A DNA stretch of 6,049 bases from an uncultured Rhodospirillaceae bacterium. Lineage in GTDB: Bacteria > Pseudomonadota > Alphaproteobacteria > Rhodospirillales > UBA2165. Position 1 is the first letter of the stretch. Every line of letters begins with the position of its first letter. Both the position numbers and the translations under genes were made by a program. The notes under the pieces are model-generated. The model saw nothing but the letters and a program-made list of their open reading frames with translations, did no database searches and had not been told where the DNA came from. Location of the stretch: positions 1 through 6,049 of the forward strand of contig CAJXJM010000168.1 of assembly GCA_913054205.1 (NCBI GenBank). Direction: 5' to 3'. Below are positions 1 through 6,049 of this stretch, one piece after another.

Positions 1-1
1 C

Positions 2-244
2 CTACCGGATTTACCCAGCGATTATCTTAAACGGTTTTATTTTGACACCATGGTGTTCGAGCCCGATCAGCTTGAATATTTGATCAAAAAGTACGGCGCT
101 GACCACATATTGCTAGGAACCGACTATCCATATGACATGGGAGAAGACGATCCTGTTGGTTTGGTCAACCGGGTTGAGGGGTTAACGGAGCATGACTGTT
201 CTGCAATTTGCGGCGGAAATGCGGCAAAACTCCTAAATATCTGA
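2..244 (+). CDS. Amidohydrolase, ACMSD-like (PF04909 type), C-terminal 80 residues only
   Basis: The gene enters from the left edge with its reading frame open from base 2, so only the C-terminal 80 residues are visible; the ATG at 50 is an internal Met, not the start. The visible part contains the strand-loop HILLGTDYPYDMGEDDP followed by the C-terminal helix GGNAAKLLNI. This matches the end of the amidohydrolase-2 family, best known from 2-amino-3-carboxymuconate-6-semialdehyde decarboxylase (ACMSD) and related aromatic-acid decarboxylases or hydrolases. In that family the Asp of GTDYP (here codon 122-124) is a metal ligand of the TIM-barrel active site, and the closing G-N-A-x-x-L motif is typical. 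Substrate and exact reaction cannot be decided because the N-terminal HxH motif and the rest of the barrel lie outside the window. The gene ends in a strong terminator, so it is probably the last gene of its own transcript and unrelated to the efflux operon. The family call is firm; the specific enzyme is not. Confidence 0.85.
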   Translation, partial: LPDLPSDYLKRFYFDTMVFEPDQLEYLIKKYGADHILLGTDYPYDMGEDDPVGLVNRVEGLTEHDCSAICGGNAAKLLNI

Positions 245-265
245 GCTTTTCTTGTCTATTTAAAG

Positions 266-297
266 AACCCCGCTTCTTCATTGGAGCGGGGTTTTTC
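266..297 (+). terminator. Intrinsic (rho-independent) terminator of the amidohydrolase gene
   Basis: A perfect 9-bp inverted repeat, AACCCCGCT (266-274) and AGCGGGGTT (285-293), is separated by a 10-nt loop and runs directly into a T-rich stretch (292-296 is all T). It starts 22 nt after the TGA stop of the amidohydrolase. The GC-rich stem followed by U's on the plus strand is the classical form. It isolates the upstream transcript from the padR operon, so padR must have its own promoter in the short region that follows. Confidence 0.92.
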
Positions 298-300
298 ATA

Positions 301-357
301 TTGTGGTATATAACTACTTGATTATATATCAAAACGATATATATCAATTCAATATAA
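301..357 (+). promoter_or_regulatory. Candidate promoter(s) of the padR-efflux operon
   Basis: Between the terminator and padR only about 87 nt remain, and they are strongly AT-rich. Two sigma70-like arrangements can be read: TTGTGG (301-306), 16 nt, TATATA (323-328); and TTGATT (318-323), 16 nt, TATATC (340-345). A further TATAAG lies at 353-358 without a good -35. The repeated dyads at 318-347 overlap the -10 of the first arrangement and span the second, as expected if a repressor blocks polymerase there. That a promoter lies here follows from the context; which hexamers are used is a guess. Confidence 0.45.
318..347. promoter_or_regulatory. Candidate PadR operator: tandem AT-rich dyads
   Basis: Two related elements lie side by side. 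The first, TTGATTATATATCAA (318-332), has matching 5-nt arms TTGAT/ATCAA around a 5-nt centre. The second contains the perfect 10-bp palindrome GATATATATC (336-345). Both share the 9-nt direct repeat ATATATCAA (324-332 and 339-347), with 15-nt periodicity. PadR proteins bind as winged-helix dimers to AT-rich dyads and commonly repress their own promoter; placement 38-67 nt before the padR ATG and over the candidate promoter fits autoregulation. The classical ATGT-N8-ACAT PadR consensus is not present, and AT-rich palindromes can arise by chance, so the assignment is inferred. Confidence 0.45.
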
Positions 358-384
358 GGTCTAATGTAGGTTTATAGGTTCGCT

Positions 385-960
385 ATGGATGTAAAATCGC
401 TTTGTTTGGGTGCGCTTAGTCTCAAAGACGCATCAGGTTATGAAATTAAAAAGATGTTCGAAGAAGGGCCATTTAGCCACTTCTACGATGCAGGATACGG
501 CTCAATCTATCCAGCGCTTAACAAGCTGCTGGCAGACGGATTTGTTACCTGTACGGAAATCGAACAAGAAGGCCGTCCCGCTAAGAAAGTCTACAGCCTA
601 ACTGAAACGGGACTGAGCTCTCTCAAAGAAGATCTGAACAAGTTGCCGGTTCTAGATAAAACCCGGTCAGAAAGCATAACCATGCTGTTTTTTGGTCATT
701 TATTATCGCCCAAACATCGTGAAGAAATTCTAGAATCCTACATCGACTATTTCCGTAACGGCTGCGAATGCATCGAAGGCGTCGATCCAACGGGTCAACC
801 TGCTGGTCGTCTATTTGTGCGGGGCTTGGGACTTGCGGTTTACGAGGCGGCAGCCAATTACATGGAAGAGAATAAAGACTTGTTACTTTCAATAGATGAA
901 GAGAACGATGAGACAGAGAAGCAAAATAATCTCCTTGTCGAAACAGGAGATGCGGCATGA
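385..960 (+). CDS. PadR-family transcriptional regulator, probable autorepressor of the RND operon
   Basis: This 191-residue protein is probably a dimeric DNA-binding repressor in the cytoplasm. The N-terminal winged-helix domain (about residues 4-85) shows the PadR signatures: LGALSLKDASGYEIKK (8-23), then GSIYPALNKL (39-48) for the recognition helix region, and the wing EGRPAKKVYSLTETG (62-76). Residues about 90-165 form the helical C-terminal dimerisation region of longer PadR proteins (Vir_AT type), followed by a polar acidic tail (170-191). An in-frame stop at 367-369 makes ATG 385 the first possible ATG start; the Shine-Dalgarno is weak (TAGG, 375-378). The stop overlaps the adaptor start (ATGA, 957-960), so the two are probably translationally coupled. 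A Cys-x-Cys pair (126 and 128) sits in the C-terminal domain. The inducing ligand is unknown; control of the downstream pump is inferred from gene order and operator-like dyads. Confidence 0.9.
   Translation: MDVKSLCLGALSLKDASGYEIKKMFEEGPFSHFYDAGYGSIYPALNKLLADGFVTCTEIEQEGRPAKKVYSLTETGLSSLKEDLNKLPVLDKTRSESITMLFFGHLLSPKHREEILESYIDYFRNGCECIEGVDPTGQPAGRLFVRGLGLAVYEAAANYMEENKDLLLSIDEENDETEKQNNLLVETGDAA
945..949 (+). promoter_or_regulatory. Shine-Dalgarno of the adaptor gene, inside padR
   Basis: AGGAG lies 7 nt before the ATG at 957, within the last codons of padR. It is the strongest ribosome site in the operon and supports the ATGA-overlap start, in contrast to the weak site in front of padR. 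A repressor made at low level with a better translated effector gene is consistent with this. Confidence 0.75.
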
Positions 961-2060
961 AGAATTCTTATAAAATTTCAATCGTTATCGCCGTTGCTGC
1001 GGTAGGATGGATTGCATCGGGCCAGTTTGGCGGTGCTGATCAAACTAATGCCAAAACAGCCGATGAAGCAAAGATTGTATCCAAAAAAGTGGCATTGCCA
1101 CGCGTGCGGGTGAATTTTTCTGTCGCTCAAATAAAGGTCAATGAACTGGTCATCCTCGGTAAAACCGAGGCTTCTCGCAAAGTAAATCTAAAGGCCGAGA
1201 CCTCCGGACGCATTGTCGCGATTAAAGCCCAAAAAGGCGACCGCCTCAAAAAAGGCGATGTGATTGTTCAAATAGCATTGGATGATCGACCGGCTCGCCT
1301 GTCTGAAGCAAAAGCCAAACTAAATCAGCGCGAAATAGAATATCAGGCTGCCAAAGAATTGTCGGCGCGAAAATTCCGTTCCAAAGTAAAATTGGCGGAG
1401 ACCCAAGCGCTATTGGATTCGGCTCGGGCTAGCTTGGCAAAAATAAAACTCGATCTCAATAGAACCGTTATCAGAGCCTCTTTTGATGGAGTCTTGGAAG
1501 CGCGTCCGGTTGAGATTGGTGATGTTGTCGCGGTTGGCAATTCGGTTGCGACCATTGTCGATTTATCGCCCATGCTGGTCGTGGCGAATATTCCTGAATC
1601 TCAAATCGCTAAGGTGCAGACAGGATTGACCGCAAAAGCGCGATTGGTTACTGGCAAAACCTTTGAAGGCAAGATCAAGTATGTCTCAGCACAAGCGATC
1701 AACGCGACTCGAACCTTTAAAGTTGAAATTGAAACGCCCAATGTAGATCGGTCAATTGTGGCTGGTCTAACGGTGGAACTTCGAATTTCATTGGGCATGG
1801 TCCGAGCACATCGGGTTTCACCTGCGGTATTGACCTTGTCCCGCGACGGGCTGGTTGGCGTCAAATCTGTGACCGATACAGGCATTGTTAAATTCAACCC
1901 AATCCAATTGGTGGCCGATACGCCCGAAGGCATGTGGCTTGGCGGATTGCCTGATCACGTGACCATTATTAATCGTGGCCAGGAATTTGTGAAAGTCGGC
2001 CAGAAAGTCGATCCTGTCCCAGCCGGCACGACGGCAATATCAGAGCTTAAAGGTAAATAG
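957..2060 (+). CDS. RND efflux periplasmic adaptor (membrane fusion protein, HlyD/AcrA family)
   Basis: This 367-residue protein is probably the periplasmic adaptor that links the inner-membrane pump encoded next to an outer-membrane channel. An N-terminal hydrophobic segment (about 7-21) acts as signal anchor; there is no lipobox Cys, so it is anchored by this segment or cleaved rather than lipidated. In order come the first half of the beta-barrel strand region (about 50-73), the first lipoyl half-motif (KAETSGRIVAIKAQKGDRLKKGDV, 79-102, shown by its key residues G84, G94 and G100), a short alpha-hairpin coiled coil (about 113-168), the second lipoyl half (TVIRASFDGVLEARPVEIGD, 170-189), a beta-barrel domain (about 205-280) and a C-terminal membrane-proximal domain (about 285-362). 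This order is diagnostic of RND adaptors. The start overlaps padR and has a good Shine-Dalgarno; the pump starts 2 nt after the stop. Family certain, transported substrate unknown. Confidence 0.93.
   Translation: MKNSYKISIVIAVAAVGWIASGQFGGADQTNAKTADEAKIVSKKVALPRVRVNFSVAQIKVNELVILGKTEASRKVNLKAETSGRIVAIKAQKGDRLKKGDVIVQIALDDRPARLSEAKAKLNQREIEYQAAKELSARKFRSKVKLAETQALLDSARASLAKIKLDLNRTVIRASFDGVLEARPVEIGDVVAVGNSVATIVDLSPMLVVANIPESQIAKVQTGLTAKARLVTGKTFEGKIKYVSAQAINATRTFKVEIETPNVDRSIVAGLTVELRISLGMVRAHRVSPAVLTLSRDGLVGVKSVTDTGIVKFNPIQLVADTPEGMWLGGLPDHVTIINRGQEFVKVGQKVDPVPAGTTAISELKGK
2049..2053 (+). promoter_or_regulatory. Shine-Dalgarno of the pump gene, inside the adaptor gene
   Basis: AAAGG lies 9 nt before ATG 2063, overlapping the last codons of the adaptor gene. 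With only 2 nt between the adaptor stop and the pump start, this site supports ATG 2063 and implies coupled translation of the two pump subunits. Confidence 0.6.
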
Positions 2061-2062
2061 CC

Positions 2063-5000
2063 ATGACATCGACCGTCATAGATGCAGCCATCTCGCATTC
2101 AAGAACCATTCTTGCAGCGTTAATTTTAATTTTGGTTTCGGGGACAATTTCCTACATCAACATCCCGAAAGAATCCGAGCCGGACATTAACATTCCGATC
2201 ATCTATGTGAACGCAACTCTTGATGGGGTTTCGCCAGTGGATGCAGAGCGGCTTATTGTGCGCCCAATTGAGCAGGAATTGAGGGTCATTGAAGGCGTCA
2301 AAGAAATGCGCTCGACCGGTTATGAAGGCGGCGCAAATGTCACGCTTGAATTTGAGGCGGGATTTGATGCCGATAAGGCGATGGACGACGTGCGTGAAAA
2401 GCTCGATCTCGCGACGCCTGAACTGCCCGATGAAACCGACGAGCCGACTGTGCACGAAGTGAATTTCAGTCTGTTTCCGGTTGTCGTGGTTATTCTTTCG
2501 GGTGATGTGCCGGAACGTAAGCTCATAGGTCTTGCCAATGAACTGCAAGATTCCATCGAAGGAATTCCAAGTGTATTGAAAGCCGAAATCGCTGGTGACC
2601 GCGAAGAAATGGTCGAAGTGATCATCGATCCGGTTAAGCTCGAAAGCTACGGTATTCAAGCCAGCGCCGTTACGGCTGTTATGCAATCCAACAACCTGCT
2701 TGTCGCTGCCGGTGTTCAAGACACTGGTAAAGGACGCTTTTCTATCAAAGTTCCGGGCATTTTCGAAAACGTTGCCGACATTATGAATATGCCGGTCGTC
2801 GTTGATGGGGATTCTGCCGTTCGGGTCAGAGATGTTGCCGAAGTTCGGAAAACTTTTAAGGACCCAAAAGGGTTTGCCAGGGTTGGCGGTAAAGGGGCCG
2901 TTGCGCTGGAAGTTTCTAAGCGAACCGGTGAAAACATCATTGAGACGATTGCCGACATCAGAAAAATTGTTGAAACTGAACGCCAGAACTGGCCGGTGGA
3001 TTTGCAGAACGCGGTAACCATCAATTTTTCTCAAGACAAATCCGACAACATTCGTGACATGCTCAAAGATCTTCAAAACAATGTCTTGTGCGCCATCATC
3101 TTGGTGATGGTTGTTGTCGTCGCGGTATTGGGTGCGCGAACTGCCGGATTGGTGGGAATTGCCATTCCAGGTTCATTCCTTATCGGAATCCTGGCACTTT
3201 CTGCTCTTGGATTAACGATGAATATGATTGTGCTTTTTGCCTTGATCCTGGCGGTTGGCATGTTGGTTGATGGCGCGATCGTGGTGACGGAATACGCCGA
3301 TCGAAAAATGATAGAAGGCGAGCCGCGTAGCCGCGCGTATGGACTGGCAGCAAAGCGCATGGCATGGCCTATTATCGCATCGACGGCAACAACTTTGGCC
3401 GCCTTTTTACCCCTGCTGTTCTGGCCGGGTGTGGTCGGAGAGTTTATGAAATTCCTGCCACTGACGCTTATTTTGACATTGTCAGCCTCGCTTTTAATGG
3501 CGCTGATCTTTGTACCGACACTTGGCTCAATTTTCGGCAAGCCCGGTGCAACGGATGATAAATCTTTAAAGGCGATGCTGGCGGGTGAGACAGGTGATTT
3601 GGATGATGTAGAGGGATTTGTCGGCGGATATTTAAAACTTTTAAAGCCGGTCTTGCGCCATCCTGGAAAAATTGTCTTGGCAGCTTTTGGCATGTTGATC
3701 GCCATCCAGGTTTTGTACGGTGCGTTTGGTAAAGGGGTTGAATTTTTTCCTGAGATCGAACCTGAAAATGCCAAGTTACAAGTACGGGCACGCGGCAATC
3801 TGTCGATCCAGGAAAAAGATGTGATTATGCGCGAAGTTGAGTCCCGTATTCTGGGTATGACAGAGTTTGAAACGATTTATACCCGAACCGGCAGCGAAGA
3901 AAATAGCCAGGAAGCCGAAGATATCATCGGCACCATCTCACTTGAGTTTATCGATTGGGATAAACGGCGTAAAGCTGAGGTCATTTTAAAAGAGATAGAC
4001 GATCGTACCAAAGACATTCCCGGTATTTACATTGATGCGCGGAAAGAAGAGGGCGGACCGCCTGTTGGCAAGCCGATAAATCTTCAAATATCATCGCGCT
4101 ATCCGGAAGTTCTGGAAAACGTTACGGCTCTTATTCGGCAAAAGCTGGAGAATACCGAAGGTCTGATCAATATCGAGGATTCACGGCCATTGCCGGGGAT
4201 TACCTGGGAGGTTTCGGTTGATCGATCCCAAGCCGCTAAATTTGGCGTTGATATTAAAACCATCGGTCAGTCAATTCGCCTGGTCACCGGTGGTATAAAA
4301 GTTGATGAGTATCGACCTGACGATACCGATGACGAGGTCGAAATACGGGTGCGTTATCCGGTTGAATTTAGAACCATCAAACAGCTCGATCATATCCGCG
4401 TTAGCACTAATCAGGGTGTGGTGCCGTTAAGCAATTTCATCAAGCGCACTGCTGAACCGCGAATTGGAAAAGTGACTAGGGTTGATGGCAAACGTTCTCT
4501 TTCTGTAAAAGCCGATTTGGAGCCGGGATTATTGGCCGAGGTTAAAGTCAAAGAAATATCCACTTGGCTGGAAACGCAAAAAATTGATCCCAGGGTTGAG
4601 ATTGAATTTAAAGGCGAAGAAGAGGAACAACGTGAAGCCAAAGAATTTTTATCTAAAGCTTTCGGCGTCGCGCTGTTTATCATGGCGATTATCCTAGTCA
4701 CTCAATTTAATAGCTTCTATTCGGCATTGCTGATTTTGTCGGCTGTGATTATGTCGACCATTGGAGTCTTTATCGGATTGTTATTAACCGGCCAGCCATT
4801 TGGTATCGTGATGAGCGGCATCGGTGTGATTGCGCTCGCGGGGATCGTTGTAAATAACAATATTGTTTTGATCGATACCTTCGATCAATTGCGCAAAACG
4901 ATAAGTGATCCTATGGAGGCGATTTTGCGAACCGGCGCTCAACGTATGCGGCCGGTCCTATTGACCACAACGACAACAATACTGGGTCTGATGCCAATGG

Positions 5001-5239
5001 TATTTGGTGTGAATATAGACTTTGTGACTCGCGAAGTGTTTATGGGTGCTCCATCCTCGCAGTGGTGGACTCAGCTTTCAACGGCCATTGCTTTTGGTTT
5101 GGGATTTGCGACTATATTAACGCTTTTTGTAACGCCTGCATCGCTCATGATCCGCGCCAATGTGCAGGGATGGCGGGCGCGGCGTCAGCAAGCCAAGCTG
5201 TCTTCGAGCGCCGGTCAAAAATTAAGTCCAGCTGAATAG
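2063..5239 (+). CDS. RND efflux transporter permease (AcrB/MexB superfamily)
   Basis: A 1058-residue inner-membrane, proton-driven exporter of full family length, expected to work as a trimer with the adaptor and a TolC-type channel. TM1 is at about 15-32, followed by the family motif IPKESEPDINIP (34-45) and the first large periplasmic loop (to about 338). TM2-TM6 span about 341-490, then a cytoplasmic linker, TM7 (about 537-555), the second periplasmic loop (to about 865) and TM8-TM12 (about 866-1022), giving the usual duplicated 12-TM plan. TM4 reads GMLVDGAIVVTEYADR: Asp403 matches AcrB Asp407, but the next position, AcrB Asp408, is Gly404. In TM10 (GIVVNNNIVLID) Asn931 replaces the AcrB relay Lys940; Arg963 in RMRPVLLT matches AcrB Arg971. 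Single-Asp TM4 motifs occur in other RND clades, so the protein is probably functional. It resembles pumps I would expect in alphaproteobacteria. Substrate unknown: drugs, fatty acids or other amphiphiles are all possible; metal-type motifs were not recognised. Confidence 0.94.
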   Translation: MTSTVIDAAISHSRTILAALILILVSGTISYINIPKESEPDINIPIIYVNATLDGVSPVDAERLIVRPIEQELRVIEGVKEMRSTGYEGGANVTLEFEAGFDADKAMDDVREKLDLATPELPDETDEPTVHEVNFSLFPVVVVILSGDVPERKLIGLANELQDSIEGIPSVLKAEIAGDREEMVEVIIDPVKLESYGIQASAVTAVMQSNNLLVAAGVQDTGKGRFSIKVPGIFENVADIMNMPVVVDGDSAVRVRDVAEVRKTFKDPKGFARVGGKGAVALEVSKRTGENIIETIADIRKIVETERQNWPVDLQNAVTINFSQDKSDNIRDMLKDLQNNVLCAIILVMVVVVAVLGARTAGLVGIAIPGSFLIGILALSALGLTMNMIVLFALILAVGMLVDGAIVVTEYADRKMIEGEPRSRAYGLAAKRMAWPIIASTATTLAAFLPLLFWPGVVGEFMKFLPLTLILTLSASLLMALIFVPTLGSIFGKPGATDDKSLKAMLAGETGDLDDVEGFVGGYLKLLKPVLRHPGKIVLAAFGMLIAIQVLYGAFGKGVEFFPEIEPENAKLQVRARGNLSIQEKDVIMREVESRILGMTEFETIYTRTGSEENSQEAEDIIGTISLEFIDWDKRRKAEVILKEIDDRTKDIPGIYIDARKEEGGPPVGKPINLQISSRYPEVLENVTALIRQKLENTEGLINIEDSRPLPGITWEVSVDRSQAAKFGVDIKTIGQSIRLVTGGIKVDEYRPDDTDDEVEIRVRYPVEFRTIKQLDHIRVSTNQGVVPLSNFIKRTAEPRIGKVTRVDGKRSLSVKADLEPGLLAEVKVKEISTWLETQKIDPRVEIEFKGEEEEQREAKEFLSKAFGVALFIMAIILVTQFNSFYSALLILSAVIMSTIGVFIGLLLTGQPFGIVMSGIGVIALAGIVVNNNIVLIDTFDQLRKTISDPMEAILRTGAQRMRPVLLTTTTTILGLMPMVFGVNIDFVTREVFMGAPSSQWWTQLSTAIAFGLGFATILTLFVTPASLMIRANVQGWRARRQQAKLSSSAGQKLSPAE

Positions 5240-5242
5240 CGC

Positions 5243-6049
5243 TTATTCGTCGTTCAATTCTGGATTGGTGTTGTCTTCCGAATTGCTCGACTGCTCACTC
5301 TCTGTTTGGGATTCTGATTTAGGTGCCTTGGATTTAGGCGTTTTAGCTGCCAATTTTTTGTAGCTTTGTGCGCCATGTGGGAAAGACGCGATATAAGCAA
5401 ACAGTATAATCGTGAGTGTCAGCCAAGGAGCACTGACAACCAGCGCGGCAGCCAATCCGACAATCAGCATCGTGAGTAAAACAAATCGGTGTTGAATTCT
5501 CAGATTCTTAAACGAATAGGTGGGCAGCTGGCTAACGAGAAGCGCAGACACAGCTAAAATAAATATCGCGACCACAAAAGGCTGGCGCAAAAAATCGAAC
5601 TCAACCTGGAATGTGATGATCATCGGCAGCATTACGAGACCGGCACCGGCGGGCGCTGGAACGCCTGTAAAATAGTTCTTTGTCCAGGCCGGAAGATCTG
5701 GACCTTCGATATCGGTATTAAAGCGCGCAAGCCGAAGGGCGCAACACACACTAAACAGCAGCACCAGAACCCAGCCATAAGGCCCAGCGTCTTTCATAGT
5801 CCAAAGGTAGAGGAGAAAAGCGGGCGCAACACCAAAACAGATAAAGTCTGAAAGACTATCTAATTCCGCGCCAAATTTACTTGTGCCGCGCAGAGCACGC
5901 GCAATGCGTCCATCCAAAGAATCCAAAATCGCCGCAATGGCGAGTGAGATGCAGGCCGCCTCCCATTTTTCCTCAAGGCCAAACCGCATAGCTGTCAGAC
6001 CGGCGCAAAGGGCAAGCATTGTGAGGATGTTGGGGATCATTTTGTTGAA
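5243..6049 (-). CDS. pssA: CDP-diacylglycerol--serine O-phosphatidyltransferase (phosphatidylserine synthase), 5' end outside window
   Basis: This inner-membrane enzyme joins CDP-diacylglycerol and L-serine to make phosphatidylserine, the precursor of phosphatidylethanolamine. The CDP-alcohol phosphotransferase motif is complete: counting from the Met at 6040, D40-x2-D43-G44-x2-A47-R48-x8-G57-x3-D61-x3-D65, the Mg2+ and catalytic residues of the family. RLARFN (102-107) and YFTGVPAPAGAG (123-134) are PssA signatures separating it from PgsA-type relatives. About eight hydrophobic segments follow one another to residue 224; residues 233-265 form a polar tail, Lys/Ser-rich then Glu/Ser/Asn-rich. 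The frame stays open to the right edge (Phe-Asn-Lys before that Met), no Shine-Dalgarno precedes the Met, and relatives usually have extra N-terminal residues before the I-P-N motif, so the real start is probably outside. In many alphaproteobacteria psd lies just upstream; that cannot be seen here. It converges on the pump gene with a 3-nt gap. Confidence 0.92.
   Translation of the reverse strand, partial: FNKMIPNILTMLALCAGLTAMRFGLEEKWEAACISLAIAAILDSLDGRIARALRGTSKFGAELDSLSDFICFGVAPAFLLYLWTMKDAGPYGWVLVLLFSVCCALRLARFNTDIEGPDLPAWTKNYFTGVPAPAGAGLVMLPMIITFQVEFDFLRQPFVVAIFILAVSALLVSQLPTYSFKNLRIQHRFVLLTMLIVGLAAALVVSAPWLTLTIILFAYIASFPHGAQSYKKLAAKTPKSKAPKSESQTESEQSSNSEDNTNPELNDE

Noticed and set aside
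50..244. ATG at 50 as the start of a separate 64-residue small protein
   Set aside because: The frame is open upstream to the window edge and the upstream residues continue the amidohydrolase; the Met is internal.
165..347. A 60-codon minus-strand open frame across the terminator
   Set aside because: It runs through the amidohydrolase C-terminus, the terminator hairpin and the operator-like repeats; no Shine-Dalgarno or recognisable product.
623..958. A 111-codon minus-strand open frame inside padR
   Set aside because: Fully covered by the convincing PadR coding sequence, and its product shows no motif.
2126..3076. A 316-codon open frame on the minus strand, antisense to the pump gene
   Set aside because: It lies wholly inside the RND pump gene, whose protein is clearly conserved; the antisense product has no recognisable domain, no clear ribosome site and an atypical composition rich in Asn, His and Phe, as expected of a shadow frame.
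3073..3798. A 241-codon minus-strand open frame inside the pump gene
   Set aside because: Lies antisense to transmembrane segments TM2-TM7; Pro/Ala/Ser/Thr-rich composition without any family motif marks it as a shadow.
5234..5248. Small inverted repeat GAATA/TATTC between the two convergent stop codons, considered as a bidirectional terminator
   Set aside because: The stem is only 5 AT-rich base pairs with no T tract on either strand, too weak for intrinsic termination.
6038..6040. The Met codon at 6040 as the true start of pssA
   Set aside because: No ribosome site precedes it, the frame stays open to the edge, and PssA relatives usually have additional residues before the I-P-N motif; kept as a partial gene instead.

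Overview
The window reads as ordinary chromosomal DNA of a Gram-negative bacterium, most probably an alphaproteobacterium. This rests on the style of the phosphatidylserine synthase (the short integral-membrane type with the CDP-alcohol phosphotransferase motif) and on the RND pump, whose sequence resembles a pump clade I associate with that class. The taxonomy is an inference from protein character, not from a database search.

Layout, left to right. Positions 2-244 (+) hold the last 80 codons of an ACMSD-type metal-dependent amidohydrolase, closed by a clear intrinsic terminator at 266-297. Positions 298-384 are a short AT-rich intergenic leader with two overlapping candidate promoters and a pair of repeated dyads that look like an operator. 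Positions 385-5239 (+) are a tight three-gene operon: a PadR-family repressor (385-960), an RND periplasmic adaptor (957-2060, overlapping padR by ATGA) and an RND inner-membrane pump (2063-5239, 2 nt gap). Facing it, with only 3 nt between stop codons, is pssA on the minus strand (5243-6049). Its true start probably lies beyond the right edge.

How the genes work together: the PadR protein probably represses its own operon from the AT-rich dyads and is relieved by a ligand, raising production of the adaptor and pump. These two would assemble with an outer-membrane TolC-type channel encoded elsewhere, since none is in the window. The substrate cannot be read from the sequence. The amidohydrolase and pssA look like unrelated flanking genes, the latter a housekeeping phospholipid gene.

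I found no mobile elements, CRISPR arrays, tRNA or rRNA genes. I see no convincing undescribed system. The points most worth a second look are the operator-like repeats before padR and the altered proton-relay residues of the pump (single Asp in TM4, Asn in place of the TM10 Lys).
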